59,689 bases of DNA from Cyclobacteriaceae bacterium (lineage in GTDB: Bacteria; Bacteroidota; Bacteroidia; Cytophagales; Cyclobacteriaceae). This document shows positions 15,502 through 25,686 of this stretch, piece by piece. The stretch is from NCBI GenBank assembly GCA_012033595.1, contig JAAUQL010000025.1, forward strand, positions 1 through 59,689, written 5' to 3'. Position 1 is the stretch's first letter. The number at the start of each line of letters is the position of its first letter. The notes beneath the pieces were generated by a model that saw only the letters and a program-made list of their open reading frames with translations, had not been told where the DNA came from and made no database searches. The position numbers were made by a program, and so were the translations under genes.

Positions 15502-18111
15502 ATGTTGAAGTCATTTGTTTTAGGTATTTTTTCCATTGGCGCCATAGCTTTGCTATTGTTTGTAGCTTCGTGTGCCTCCAGCAAAAAAAACATCTTCAGT
15601 AAAACCTACCACAATACCACCGCCAAGTACAATGCTTATTTTATCGCTCGCGAAGATATCGCCGAAGTAGAAGCTGCCATCGCCACCAACCACAAAAACA
15701 ATTACAACAAAATACTCGGTGTATTTTATGACATTGACTCTGCCACCATCAACAGCGTACGCGAACAACTAGACGATGCCATCGTAAAGGCCTCCCTGGC
15801 CATTCAACGCCATGAAAACAGCGATTGGGTGTACCCAAGTTATTTCCTTGTGGGCAAGGCGAGGTATTATGGCGGTGAATTCGAAAATGCCATCACCACC
15901 TTCAAATTCATTATCAAACACAGCGAAGACAAGGACATTACCCACCAGGCTTCTGTGGCGCTCATGCGCAGTTTTATAGATTACAACGAGCACAACAATG
16001 CCTTGGCAGTGGCCGACTTCCTGCGAAAGGAAACATTGAACAAGAGCAATACCCTGGACTTTCTGCTAACCAAAGCCTACCTTTTTCAACTTCGCGAAGA
16101 CTACGACAATATGGTTCGTAACCTGACACAAGCCGTGGAGCTGGAAAGCAACCGAAAAAATAAAGCCCGACACTTCTTTATTCTGGGACAGGTTTATCAA
16201 CAGTTGGGCTTCGATGCCGAAGCGTATAGTTTCTATAAAAAGTGCATAGCGAGCAATCCGGAATACGAATTGTCCTTTTATGCCAAGCTAAACCTGGCGC
16301 AAGTCACGCTGTTGGACGAAACGGCCGATCTGAAAAAAATAAGGAAGTATTTTAAAAAATTGCTTAAAGATGATAAAAACAGGGATTTCCTCGACAGGAT
16401 ATATTATGAAATGGCCAGTTTTGAAATAAAACATGACAACCCCGACCTGGCCATAGACTACCTGAAAGCATCGATAGCAGAAAGTGTGGACAACGCCCGT
16501 CAAAAAGGCAAAACCTATCTGAAACTGGGTGAGCTCTACTATAGCCATTACAAAAACTACCAGCTAGCTCAGGCCTATTACGACAGTACGGTGGCTGTGC
16601 TGCCGCAAGATGAAGAAGGCTTTGAGCAAATAAAAGAACGGTCAGACATTCTCACCGACTTTGTTACCCAGCTCAATACCATACAATTGCAAGACAGCCT
16701 GCTGATCCTGTCCGCTATGGACAGGCAAGAATTGCAAAGCCTGCTCGAAATGGTGGTGGCAGATCGCGACCGTATGGAGAAGGAAAAATTGAGGGAGTCC
16801 AAAAGATTGGCCCGGCAAACAGCTTCTACCGGGGGTGGTGCCAATAGCCAATTTGCCAATACTTTTGGTGCAGGCGATGCCACAGGAGCCGAGGACGGCA
16901 CGTGGTACTTTTACAACTCCGCAGCTATAGCTATGGGTAGAAACCAATTTCTAAGCCGATGGGGCAACAGGCCTTTGGAAGACAACTGGCGCAGGTCGCA
17001 AAAGGCCGCCACGTCCAGCTTTGCCGGGCAAGAAGAGCTTGGGCCAGATGACGACCCGATGGAAGGTACGGCAGAAAACCCGGTGGAAGAAACGCAGGAG
17101 GAAGACCGCACTGCCGCATTGATGGCGGGCATTCCCTTGTCGGAAGAGGCAAAGACCGAATCATTGAAAAAAATAGAAGATGCCTATTTTAAACTTGGCA
17201 ACATCTACAATTTCCAGCTCATGGAAAAAGAAAATGCGGTAGAAACTTTCGAAAAACTATTGGCGCGCTTTCCCGGATCGGAATATGAGCCGGAAACCCT
17301 GTATCAGCTATACCTTATATACAAACCTTACGACGAAACCCGGTCGGCACACTACAAAGACCTGCTCACTTCCGCGTATGCCAATAGCATCTATGCCAAA
17401 CTGGCGATCAACCCCAATTACAAAGAAGAAAGTAACGAGACCGCCATGCGGCTACAGCGCCTCTACAAAATAGCCTACGACTACTACCTGGAAGAAGAGT
17501 ACAACCAGGCCAAACTCATTGTTGGCCGGGGCTTGCAGCAGTACCCCGATAATGAATTTAGCGACCAACTAAAGATACTTGGCATTTTGATAGATGGCAA
17601 AATAGAGGGTCAGTACAAATATCAGTACGAACTACAGCAGTTTGTGGAAAACAACCCGGACAGCAAATTCCGCGATTATGCCAGCACCCTGCTCGAAGCA
17701 AGCAAGAATTTCAAGAATAAGGAATTGCAGCGCAAAGGAGCCAGTTACATCGCCTACTTCGAGCAGCCACATTTTTTTATATTTGCATATCCCAACCTGG
17801 GCAACAACGAAGAACTCATCCCCGCATTGATTGAAAACTATATTGAAGAAAAATTTGGTAATTTGAACCTTAAAACCGGCAACCTGACGTTGAACGAAGG
17901 ATATTCGCTGGTGCTCATCAATAAATTCGAAACCATGGAACAGGCCATGAAGTTTTATGTTGATTTCAATCAAAACGATATCAAACTTCCTATCGATGAA
18001 AAGGGGAATTATGAAAATTTTGTAATCACAGAAGACAATTTTCAGATTTTTTATCAAACCAAAAAAACCGAGGACTACCTCAGGTTTTTCGAAGAAAATT
18101 ATAAACCATAG
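15502..18111 (+). CDS. porW: PorW/SprE-type TPR lipoprotein (type IX secretion, gliding)
   Basis: This 869-residue protein starts with a lipoprotein signal (LFVASC, Cys about 24), then SSKKNIFSKTYHNTTAKYNA, the conserved opening of PorW/SprE proteins. It contains several TPR-like helical repeats (about 60-380 and 560-720), an acidic linker (about 500-545) and a C-terminal region ending TKKTEDYLRFFEENYKP. SprE/PorW is needed for type IX secretion and gliding in Bacteroidota. This single gene does not prove the host glides. It lies 2 bp before the PBP1A start region. Confidence 0.9.
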   Translation: MLKSFVLGIFSIGAIALLLFVASCASSKKNIFSKTYHNTTAKYNAYFIAREDIAEVEAAIATNHKNNYNKILGVFYDIDSATINSVREQLDDAIVKASLAIQRHENSDWVYPSYFLVGKARYYGGEFENAITTFKFIIKHSEDKDITHQASVALMRSFIDYNEHNNALAVADFLRKETLNKSNTLDFLLTKAYLFQLREDYDNMVRNLTQAVELESNRKNKARHFFILGQVYQQLGFDAEAYSFYKKCIASNPEYELSFYAKLNLAQVTLLDETADLKKIRKYFKKLLKDDKNRDFLDRIYYEMASFEIKHDNPDLAIDYLKASIAESVDNARQKGKTYLKLGELYYSHYKNYQLAQAYYDSTVAVLPQDEEGFEQIKERSDILTDFVTQLNTIQLQDSLLILSAMDRQELQSLLEMVVADRDRMEKEKLRESKRLARQTASTGGGANSQFANTFGAGDATGAEDGTWYFYNSAAIAMGRNQFLSRWGNRPLEDNWRRSQKAATSSFAGQEELGPDDDPMEGTAENPVEETQEEDRTAALMAGIPLSEEAKTESLKKIEDAYFKLGNIYNFQLMEKENAVETFEKLLARFPGSEYEPETLYQLYLIYKPYDETRSAHYKDLLTSAYANSIYAKLAINPNYKEESNETAMRLQRLYKIAYDYYLEEEYNQAKLIVGRGLQQYPDNEFSDQLKILGILIDGKIEGQYKYQYELQQFVENNPDSKFRDYASTLLEASKNFKNKELQRKGASYIAYFEQPHFFIFAYPNLGNNEELIPALIENYIEEKFGNLNLKTGNLTLNEGYSLVLINKFETMEQAMKFYVDFNQNDIKLPIDEKGNYENFVITEDNFQIFYQTKKTEDYLRFFEENYKP

Positions 18112-18113
18112 CA

Positions 18114-20422
18114 ATGGCAAAAAATATTCCAACCAACATTTCACTAAAGTACTCAAAGGCATTTGGATCGGCTTTTTTTCGCTGATTATTGTGGTGCTAT
18201 TGGGTATTTTGTCGGTACGCGTCAACCTGTTCAATCTCTTTGGCGAATTGCCCAGTTACAAATCTATGGAAAACCCGGAGGCAGAAAATGACCTCTCGTC
18301 GGTGCTCATATCGGCAGATGGGGTAGAACTGGGCAAATATTACCGCTTCAACAGAAATCAGGTCAGCTTCGACGAGCTATCGCCGCAGCTGGTTCAAAGC
18401 CTGCTCACCACCGAAGACATTCGCTTTTACAATCACTCCGGTATCGACCTTCGTGGTTTGGTAAGGGCTTTGGTGGGCAAACTCACTTTTTCTTTTCGAG
18501 GTGGCGGCAGTACCATTACCATGCAATTGGCCGAAAACATCTTTAGCACCATGACAGAAAACCAGGGTCTGCTCTACAAGGTAGATTTCCTCCGGCCTTT
18601 CCTGATTAAAATAAAAGAATGGATCATTTCCATCCAGTTGGAACGGTCTTTTACCAAAGACGAAATCATGGCCATGTATTTCAATACCATATTCTTTGGC
18701 AGCAATTCCTATGGTATCAACACCGCGGCAGCTACCTTTTTCAATACCACCCCCGACAGCCTCAACTACCAGCAATCGGCCATGTTGGTGGGTATGCTCA
18801 ACGCCCCAACCAGGTACAACCCCATCTCCAACCCAGAAAATGCCCTGAACAAGCGAACCGAGGTGCTTTATAATCTTTATAAATACGATTACATCAGCCG
18901 CCAGCAATTTGATTCGCTCAGCGCAACTCCCCTGGGGGTCAACTTCACAGCGCAGGATCACGTGGCCGGTCCGGCTCCATATTTCCGCTCGGTCATTAAG
19001 CCGCAACTGATCTACTGGGCCAGGGAAAATGGCTATGACCTGTTCGAATCCGGTCTGCGTATTTACACCACCATCGATAGCCGCATGCAGCGCCACGCCG
19101 AGCAAGCCATGACCAAGCATATGGCACACATCCAGGAATTGTTTGATGCACATTGGAAAAACGAAAACCCGTGGCGCGATGAGAGCGGACGCGAAATACA
19201 GGACTTTCTTAAAACTGCCATCAAAAAAACCGAGCGCTACCGCAACCTCGTGGCTAAATACGGAAGAAATTCAGATTCGATAGATATCGTACTCAATACC
19301 CCCTACCCTATGACGGTTTTTTCATGGAAAGGGGAAATTGACACCTTGTTCAGTCCAATGGATTCGCTCAAATATTATAAGAATTTTTTGCAAACAGGTT
19401 TTATGTCCATGGATCCCAAAAATGGCCACATCAAGGCCTGGGTAGGTGGTATAGATTTCAAATATTTTCAATATGACCATGTGATGCAGGCACGCCGGCA
19501 GCCAGGTTCTACCTTTAAGCCATTTGTTTATACTGCGGCCATAGACCAAGGCTACTCGCCATGCTATATGGTGGCTGACGCGCCCGTTACGTTTAGCCAG
19601 CCAGGTCAGATACCGCCCACCTACACTCCACTCAACTTCGACAGGAAATTTACCGGCGAGCGCATGACCTTGCGCCAGGGCCTGGCCCGATCTAAAAATT
19701 CGGTCACCGCCTTTGTAATGAAAGAAATGACCAATCCGGAGACGGTAGTTAAATACGCCAGAGACCTGGGGGTAGAGAGTCCTCTGGAAGCTGTACCCGC
19801 GCTTTGCCTGGGCACCAGCGATGTCTCCATCTATGAGCTCATCGGAGCCTACGCCAGCTTTGTAAATCGCGGCGTGTATACCAGACCATATTTTATTACC
19901 AGAATAGAAGATAAAAACGGGAATGTAATAGAGGTGTTTCCACCCCGTACGCGGGAAGTGCTCAGTGAAGAGACGGCTTTCCTGATGACCTACATGCTGA
20001 TGGGAGCTACACAAGAGCAAGGTGGCACTGCCCTGGGACTGAGCTCTGAAGTACGCGCAAACAATGAAATAGGCGCCAAAACCGGCACCACTCAAAATGG
20101 CTCCGACGGTTGGTTTGTAGGGCTCACCAAGGACTTAGTAAGTGGGGTATGGACAGGAGGCGATGAGCGCAGTATCCACTTCAGGCCTTCTTCGAGCTAT
20201 GCACAAGGAGCCAGGCTGGCCATGCCAGTGTGGGATTTTTACATGCAAAGTGTCTATGCAGACTCGGTATTGGGCTATAAAAAAGGCCCTTTTCCCCGGC
20301 CCATACGGCCAATTTCCGTAGAAGTAGATTGCGCAAAATATCAAAACCCTGAGCTATCGGAGATGGATTCTGTCAACGTGCGACATAAAATCAAACGCAT
20401 GGATCAGAGTGAAATATTTTAG
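18114..20422 (+). CDS. Penicillin-binding protein 1A, bifunctional (start region frameshifted)
   Basis: The continuous frame (18191-20422, 743 residues) has a glycosyltransferase domain with TTEDIRFYNHSGID and GGSTITMQLAENIF, and a transpeptidase domain with GSTFKPF (SxxK), ARSKNS (SxN) and GAKTGTT (KTG). It polymerises and cross-links peptidoglycan. From ATG 18114 the frame reads MAKN.. and soon stops, while the main frame upstream of 18191 reads KKYSNQHFTKVLKGIWIGFF, the expected anchor. One more A in the run at 18119-18124 would join them as MAKKYSNQHF. I read this as a lost base, so the true start is 18114. Confidence 0.92.
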
Positions 20423-20510
20423 ACCAATAGCCAGGTAGCATTTATCTCATCAACATTCCTTGCGGGAATACCGTACTTCCCAATGAGGAATTTAAACTCG
20501 AATTGCCCTA

Positions 20511-22304
20511 TTGGATATTCCGCGATATGTACCTGATGACGTAAAGAATTTCCCCAGAAAACCGGGCGTGTACCGCTTTTATAATAAGGATGGGCTCATC
20601 ATTTACGTAGGCAAAGCCAAAAATCTGAAATCACGCGTATCGAGCTATTTCAACGATCTGTCAGGGCATAGCCGCAAGACCTACAAAATGGTTTCCGAAA
20701 TCAAAGGGATCGAATTTACCATAGTCAATACCGAATTCGATGCCCTACTGCTGGAAAATGCACTGATCAAAGAGAACCAGCCCAAATACAATATCCTGCT
20801 GAAGGACGACAAGAGTTTTCCATACATTACCATAGTCAAAGAACATTTTCCGAGGATATACAGCACCAGGCAAGTGGATCGTAAAAAAGGCACCTACTAT
20901 GGCCCCTATTCCGGAGTACGCGGAATGAAAAGCGTACTGGAGCTCATTCGCAACCTCTACTACGTACGCACCTGCAACCTGAACCTGAGCCCGGAACATA
21001 TAAAAACCGGCAAATTTAAGGTTTGCCTCGAATACCACATCGGAAGGTGCAAAGGACCCTGTGAAGGTTTGCAGTCGGAAGCGGAATACCTGAACGATAT
21101 TCAACTGGCCGAAAATATACTGAAAGGGAACCTGGCTCCGGTGCGCGGCTACTTTAAAGAACAAATGCAGGAAGCAGCCGGGAAGATGGATTTTGAACGT
21201 GCACAACTGATGAAAGAAAAACTGGAATCGCTGGAGAACTTTCAATCTCGTACGGTCATCGTCAATCCAAACCTGTCGGAGATCGATGTCTTCGCCATCA
21301 CCGCCGACGAAAAGCGAGCCTATGTCAATTATATCAAAATTGCCAATGGCAGCATTATACTCAGCACCACGGTAGAGGTAAAAAAGAAACTGGAAGAAAG
21401 CGACAACGAATTGCTGGCTCCATTGATCTTTGACCTGCGCCAGCGCTACCAAAGTGACTCCAAAGAGATACTCACCAACATAGAGGTAGAGTACGATCCG
21501 GAAGTGGAATGCAGGGTGCCAAAAATCGGAGACAAGAAGAAGCTCATTGACCTGGCGATGAAAAATGCGCTATATTATAAAAAAGAAAAACTCAGCACTG
21601 CCAAACCCGAAGACTTCTATCGCGAACGCAGGGTTCTGGAACAACTGCAGCAAGACCTTCAGCTCAAATCACTGCCCGAACACATCGAATGCTTCGACAA
21701 CTCCAACCTTGGAGGCAGCAATCCGGTCGCTTCGATGGTGTATTTCAGCAAAGGCAAGCCAAACAAAAAAGAATACCGTAAGTACAACATCAAGACCGTG
21801 ACCGGGTCAAATGATTTTGCCTCTATGGAAGAAATAGTGCACCGGCGATATAAAAGGTTGCTCGACGAAAACACCCCGTTGCCAAACCTGATAGTGGTTG
21901 ATGGTGGCAAAGGGCAACTGTCGAGTGCCGTGCAGGCATTGCAAAACCTGGGCATTTATGGGCAGGTGCCGATCATCGGCATTGCCAAAAGACTGGAGGA
22001 AATCTACTTTCCACAAGATGAATTCCCGGTTCACATTAGTAAAAAGTCAGAGTCGCTCAAGCTCTTGCAGCATCTGCGCAATGAGGCGCACCGCTTTGCC
22101 ATCACCTTTCATCGAAGCAAAAGGAGCAAAAGTGCCATTGATTCCGAATTGGCCCGTATTGAGGGAATAGGTCCTAAAACAGCGGAAAAACTCCTGAGCC
22201 ACTTTAAGTCGATAAAGAAAATAAAGGCTGCCCTGCCCGAAGAAATAGAAGCATTGGTTGGTAAAGCCAAAACACAAATGGTGATGAAGGCATTTGAAAA
22301 ATAG
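20511..22304 (+). CDS. uvrC: UvrABC excinuclease subunit C
   Basis: This 597-residue protein makes both incisions in nucleotide excision repair. It has the GIY-YIG nuclease domain (about 18-95, GVYRFYNKDGLIIYVGKAKN), a UvrB-binding UVR motif (about 205-240), the RNase H-like 5' nuclease (VVDGGKGQLS, about 463) and C-terminal helix-hairpin-helix motifs (RIEGIGPKTAEKLL). No in-frame ATG exists between the upstream stop at 20493 and the conserved N-terminus, so TTG 20511 is the likely start. Confidence 0.97.
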   Translation: MDIPRYVPDDVKNFPRKPGVYRFYNKDGLIIYVGKAKNLKSRVSSYFNDLSGHSRKTYKMVSEIKGIEFTIVNTEFDALLLENALIKENQPKYNILLKDDKSFPYITIVKEHFPRIYSTRQVDRKKGTYYGPYSGVRGMKSVLELIRNLYYVRTCNLNLSPEHIKTGKFKVCLEYHIGRCKGPCEGLQSEAEYLNDIQLAENILKGNLAPVRGYFKEQMQEAAGKMDFERAQLMKEKLESLENFQSRTVIVNPNLSEIDVFAITADEKRAYVNYIKIANGSIILSTTVEVKKKLEESDNELLAPLIFDLRQRYQSDSKEILTNIEVEYDPEVECRVPKIGDKKKLIDLAMKNALYYKKEKLSTAKPEDFYRERRVLEQLQQDLQLKSLPEHIECFDNSNLGGSNPVASMVYFSKGKPNKKEYRKYNIKTVTGSNDFASMEEIVHRRYKRLLDENTPLPNLIVVDGGKGQLSSAVQALQNLGIYGQVPIIGIAKRLEEIYFPQDEFPVHISKKSESLKLLQHLRNEAHRFAITFHRSKRSKSAIDSELARIEGIGPKTAEKLLSHFKSIKKIKAALPEEIEALVGKAKTQMVMKAFEK

Positions 22305-22477
22305 ATCGGGATAGTTGCTGGTATATGCCATTCACGAGCCGGAATCCATTCTTATACCGAGATGAAAAGGGCACTAAAAAACCCCGGTATTTGATATTGT
22401 TTTGAAACACTTGAAACCAAAAGGTTTTTTTTTAGTTACCATTCTCGAAACCTTTTCAAACAAAAAACCAATAATGT

Positions 22478-23107
22478 ATGGATATCAAAAAGATATTTGA
22501 GAACAACAAAACCTGGGTAGCCGAGAAATTGGGTAACGACCCCAACTACTTCAAAAATTTATCAAAAGGCCAAAAGCCACAAATTCTCTATATCGGATGC
22601 TCCGATAGCCGTGTCACCGCCGAGGAACTAATGGGCGTAGGCCCGGGCGATGTATTTGTGCATCGGAACATCGCCAATATGGTATCCAGCATGGATCTTA
22701 GCGCCATGTCGGTGATCAACTTCTCTGTCAACCATCTCAAAGTAGATCATATTGTGGTCTGCGGACATTACCACTGTGGTGGGGTAAAAGCCGCCATGGC
22801 TTCTGAGGACTTAGGTTTGCTGAACCCCTGGCTTAGGAATATACGAGACGTATATCGAATTCACCGGGATGAGCTCAATGCCATCGAGGACGAGGATGAA
22901 AAATACAACCGACTGGTGGAGCTCAATGTAGAAGAACAGTGTGTCAATGTGTTGAAAACCGCTGATGTTCAAAAAGCCTACCGCAAGCGCGGTCTCACCG
23001 TACACGGATGGATATTTGACATCAATAGTGGAAATATCATAGACTTAAAGATAGACTACAATAAATTGCTTGAAGGCATCAGGGAAATATACCACCTTGA
23101 CGATTGA
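22478..23107 (+). CDS. can: Beta-class carbonic anhydrase
   Basis: This 209-residue enzyme interconverts CO2 and bicarbonate. The zinc ligands of the beta class are visible: Cys41 and Asp43 in GCSDSRV, and His97 and Cys100 in GHYHCGG. There is no signal peptide, so it is cytoplasmic. The gene is monocistronic: 173 bp of non-coding sequence precede it, and a hairpin terminator follows at 23152-23203. Confidence 0.96.
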   Translation: MDIKKIFENNKTWVAEKLGNDPNYFKNLSKGQKPQILYIGCSDSRVTAEELMGVGPGDVFVHRNIANMVSSMDLSAMSVINFSVNHLKVDHIVVCGHYHCGGVKAAMASEDLGLLNPWLRNIRDVYRIHRDELNAIEDEDEKYNRLVELNVEEQCVNVLKTADVQKAYRKRGLTVHGWIFDINSGNIIDLKIDYNKLLEGIREIYHLDD

Positions 23108-23151
23108 CCAATTGCATGGCCATACAGCCGGACTTATAGATTAAAAAAAAT

Positions 23152-23204
23152 AAAGGCTCATCGCCCAATTGCCAGGTAATGGCATATAGGTGCTGAGCCT
23201 TTTT
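23152..23204 (+). terminator. Rho-independent terminator after carbonic anhydrase
   Basis: AAAGGCTCA (23152-23160) pairs with TGAGCCTTT (23193-23201), followed by further T. The loop contains a smaller hairpin (GCCAggtaaTGGC). Confidence 0.65.
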
Positions 23205-23285
23205 CAATGTGTTTGGCTTTGCTGCCGGTAAGCCCTTGCAGTATCTTTACGTTCCTGTCTTATCCCTTCCCTTTCAGGCCAGACA

Positions 23286-24104
23286 CTATCCTGCATCGAT
23301 CTCATCCACTATGGCAGGAGCCAACTGTTCGAGATCGAAAATCCGGTCGTTGATACGCCCGATATGGTCTATTCCCAGTGCATTGCTGGTAAAAACGCAA
23401 TCTGCCTTTACGATGCCGGCTGGAGGTAGCTGCGCTTCACAAACCTTTATTCCGCGCAAGCGGAAACATTCAATCAAATGGTTGCGCATCACGCCTTCAA
23501 TACATCCTGTAGATATCGGTGGTGTGAAATAAGTCTGCCCTACCCGCCAGAAAATATTGGAAGCCAGTGCTTCAGATAGGTATCCGCGGCTATCCAGCAA
23601 TATGAGTTCGTCGAGTTGCTTTTCTATTTTTTCGATACCGGCCAGCACATAGTGCATGGCGCTGAGCGTCTTAAACCGCGAGCTCATACTGGGATAATTG
23701 ACCACCTGATTTGAGAAGCCGGTACGCTCGGCCACCTTTATCGCAAAGCTATGCTGGTCTATAGTTACGAGCACATCAGCGGCATTGCCTTGTGGACAGT
23801 AGGTGCCCCGGGCATTTCGCCACATATATATCCGCACTTTGGCGTCAGCGCCCATATTAGTCAATTCTGCCAGGGTGCTGATGTGATTGGACATCTGCTC
23901 AATTTCGAGCAAGCCAGCGGTATCGATACGCAGCATGTCTGCTCCTGCACTGAGTCTCTGGAGGTGGTTGGCGAGCAGCCTGGGTTTGCCCTTTACCAGA
24001 GCAATGGTTTCAAATAATCCATCGGCATACTTCCACGCCCGATTGTCCGGCGACAGGTGAATGTCATCCCATTCCGTGATTTCATTGTTGAAAATCGCTT
24101 TCAT
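23286..24104 (-). CDS. Class IV aminotransferase (PabC/IlvE-like)
   Basis: This 272-residue PLP enzyme has the class IV fold: WKYADGLFETIALVKGKPRLL near the N-terminus, the presumed PLP lysine in SRFKTLSAMHYVLAG (about 142), and the loop LDSRGYLSEALASNIFWRVG (about 170-190). It may be aminodeoxychorismate lyase or a branched-chain or D-amino-acid aminotransferase; short length and divergence make lyase-type more likely. It is alone on the minus strand between plus-strand genes, divergent from tolC. Confidence 0.85.
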   Translation of the reverse strand: MKAIFNNEITEWDDIHLSPDNRAWKYADGLFETIALVKGKPRLLANHLQRLSAGADMLRIDTAGLLEIEQMSNHISTLAELTNMGADAKVRIYMWRNARGTYCPQGNAADVLVTIDQHSFAIKVAERTGFSNQVVNYPSMSSRFKTLSAMHYVLAGIEKIEKQLDELILLDSRGYLSEALASNIFWRVGQTYFTPPISTGCIEGVMRNHLIECFRLRGIKVCEAQLPPAGIVKADCVFTSNALGIDHIGRINDRIFDLEQLAPAIVDEIDAG

Positions 24105-24222
24105 GTAAGCATTTCACCTTTTATAAATAAAATAATAGAGCACTTAAAATTATTAATTATTCTTGACTTTGAATTCGTAAAACTAGTTGTCCTCACAAAC
24201 ATTTTTTCTAAAATCAATAAAT

Positions 24223-25680
24223 ATGGGATTTATGAAAGTGCTTAAATTATTATCGTTGGCGCTGTTGGTGTCTGTCCATATCGCCGCCCAGGCACAAGGA
24301 GACAAAAAATGGTCGCTGGCAGAATGCGTAGAATATGCCTATGACAATAACCTAACGGTAAAGCGATCGGAGTTGAATATGGAAGGCGAAGAAGTGACCC
24401 TGACCCAAAACCGCCTCAGCCGCTTACCTACGCTCAATGCCAACATTTACAATAGCTGGCGCTGGGGTCGGTCGATCGACCCTACGAGCAACCTGTTCAC
24501 CACCCAAAGGATCAATTCTAACGGCGCCAGTGCCACCTCCCAATTTCTTATTTACAATGGATCGAGGATCAGCAGGTCTATCAACCGCAGCGAAATGAAC
24601 GTAGAAGCCAGCTATTACGATCTTGAGAAAGCAAAAAATGATGTAGCCCTCGACGTAGTGTCTGGATATTTGCAGGTAATTTTTACAAGAGAGCTACTGG
24701 AAAATTCGCGTTTTCAGTTCAACACCACCAAAGCCCAGATGGAACAAACGGAGAAGATGGTAAATGCGGGCTCCTTGCCCAAAACCAATTTGCTCGATCT
24801 GCAGTCGCAACTGGCCAGCAACGAGGTGGACATTATCAATGCCGAAAACGATGCCAACATAGCCGTGCTCAGACTCAAGCAATTTTTGCAAATACCTGCC
24901 GAAGAAGAATTTGACATCGTGACACCGGAATTTGACAAAGACAACTACGATTTTGTGCCCTACACCATTGGCGAGGTGTATGACATGGCCGAGTCGAACC
25001 AGCCGGAAATAAAATCGGCTGAACTGAAAATAGAAAGTGCGGAGATGGGCATAAAGGTGGCCAAGGCAGATCAGATCCCCTCACTGGGCATGCAGGGGCA
25101 ATTCTCCACCAATTTTTCTGACCTCAACAGCATCCCTACCGGCGAAACAAACACAGTGACTCAGGATCCGATGCCCATCGGTTTTCTGGAAAATGACCCA
25201 ACGCAGGTCGTCAATTCCTTTCCTGTCACCAGGGAAATACCCATAAGGGAAGTGCGCAATATTCCAGACCAATGGGCCGACAACCGGGGGTGGTCGTTAG
25301 GCTTTAATATTTCCATACCAATATTTAATAACTGGCAAACCAGGTCTAACATTCAGCGGGCAAAAATCGAAAAGGAGTACGCAGAAGTCAGCGCCACAGA
25401 AACAAAAAACATATTGCGACAAACCATCGAGACCGCATATTACGATGCGCAGGCCGCCGCCAAAGTGTATGATGCAGCACTCAGGCAGGTAGAAGCCCTC
25501 GAAGAGTCGTTCAGGGTGAAGGAGAAAAGCTACAACCTCGGCGCCACCAACTATGTTGACTATCAGATATCGAGTTTCAATTTGTTTTCGGCCCGCTCCA
25601 ATCTGGTTCGATCCAAATTCGATTATATTTTTAAACTTAAAGTATTGGATTTTTATATTGGTAACCCTTTAACCCTATAG
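24223..25680 (+). CDS. TolC-family outer-membrane efflux protein
   Basis: From ATG 24223 (or 24232) the protein has a signal peptide ending AAQAQG, then WSLAECVEYAYDNNLTVKRSELN, the hallmark of Bacteroidota TolC proteins, two repeated helical halves and the closing FDYIFKLKVLDFYIGNPL. It forms the outer-membrane channel and periplasmic tunnel of a tripartite exporter. The ATG-less extension to 24187 adds residues before the signal peptide and is unlikely. It lies 6 bp before its adaptor gene. Confidence 0.93.
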   Translation: MGFMKVLKLLSLALLVSVHIAAQAQGDKKWSLAECVEYAYDNNLTVKRSELNMEGEEVTLTQNRLSRLPTLNANIYNSWRWGRSIDPTSNLFTTQRINSNGASATSQFLIYNGSRISRSINRSEMNVEASYYDLEKAKNDVALDVVSGYLQVIFTRELLENSRFQFNTTKAQMEQTEKMVNAGSLPKTNLLDLQSQLASNEVDIINAENDANIAVLRLKQFLQIPAEEEFDIVTPEFDKDNYDFVPYTIGEVYDMAESNQPEIKSAELKIESAEMGIKVAKADQIPSLGMQGQFSTNFSDLNSIPTGETNTVTQDPMPIGFLENDPTQVVNSFPVTREIPIREVRNIPDQWADNRGWSLGFNISIPIFNNWQTRSNIQRAKIEKEYAEVSATETKNILRQTIETAYYDAQAAAKVYDAALRQVEALEESFRVKEKSYNLGATNYVDYQISSFNLFSARSNLVRSKFDYIFKLKVLDFYIGNPLTL

Positions 25681-25686
25681 TATAAG

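Noticed and set aside
16578-17164. Minus-strand open frames inside the PorW gene
   Set aside because: Shadow frames with Ser-rich composition typical of antisense reading.
18114-18190. Programmed frameshifting at the PBP1A start
   Set aside because: The same kind of lost base in an A/T run occurs in many unrelated genes here, so error is simpler.
22305-22477. Terminator after uvrC (ATACCG with CGGTAT)
   Set aside because: Only a 6-bp stem with a long loop and no T-run.
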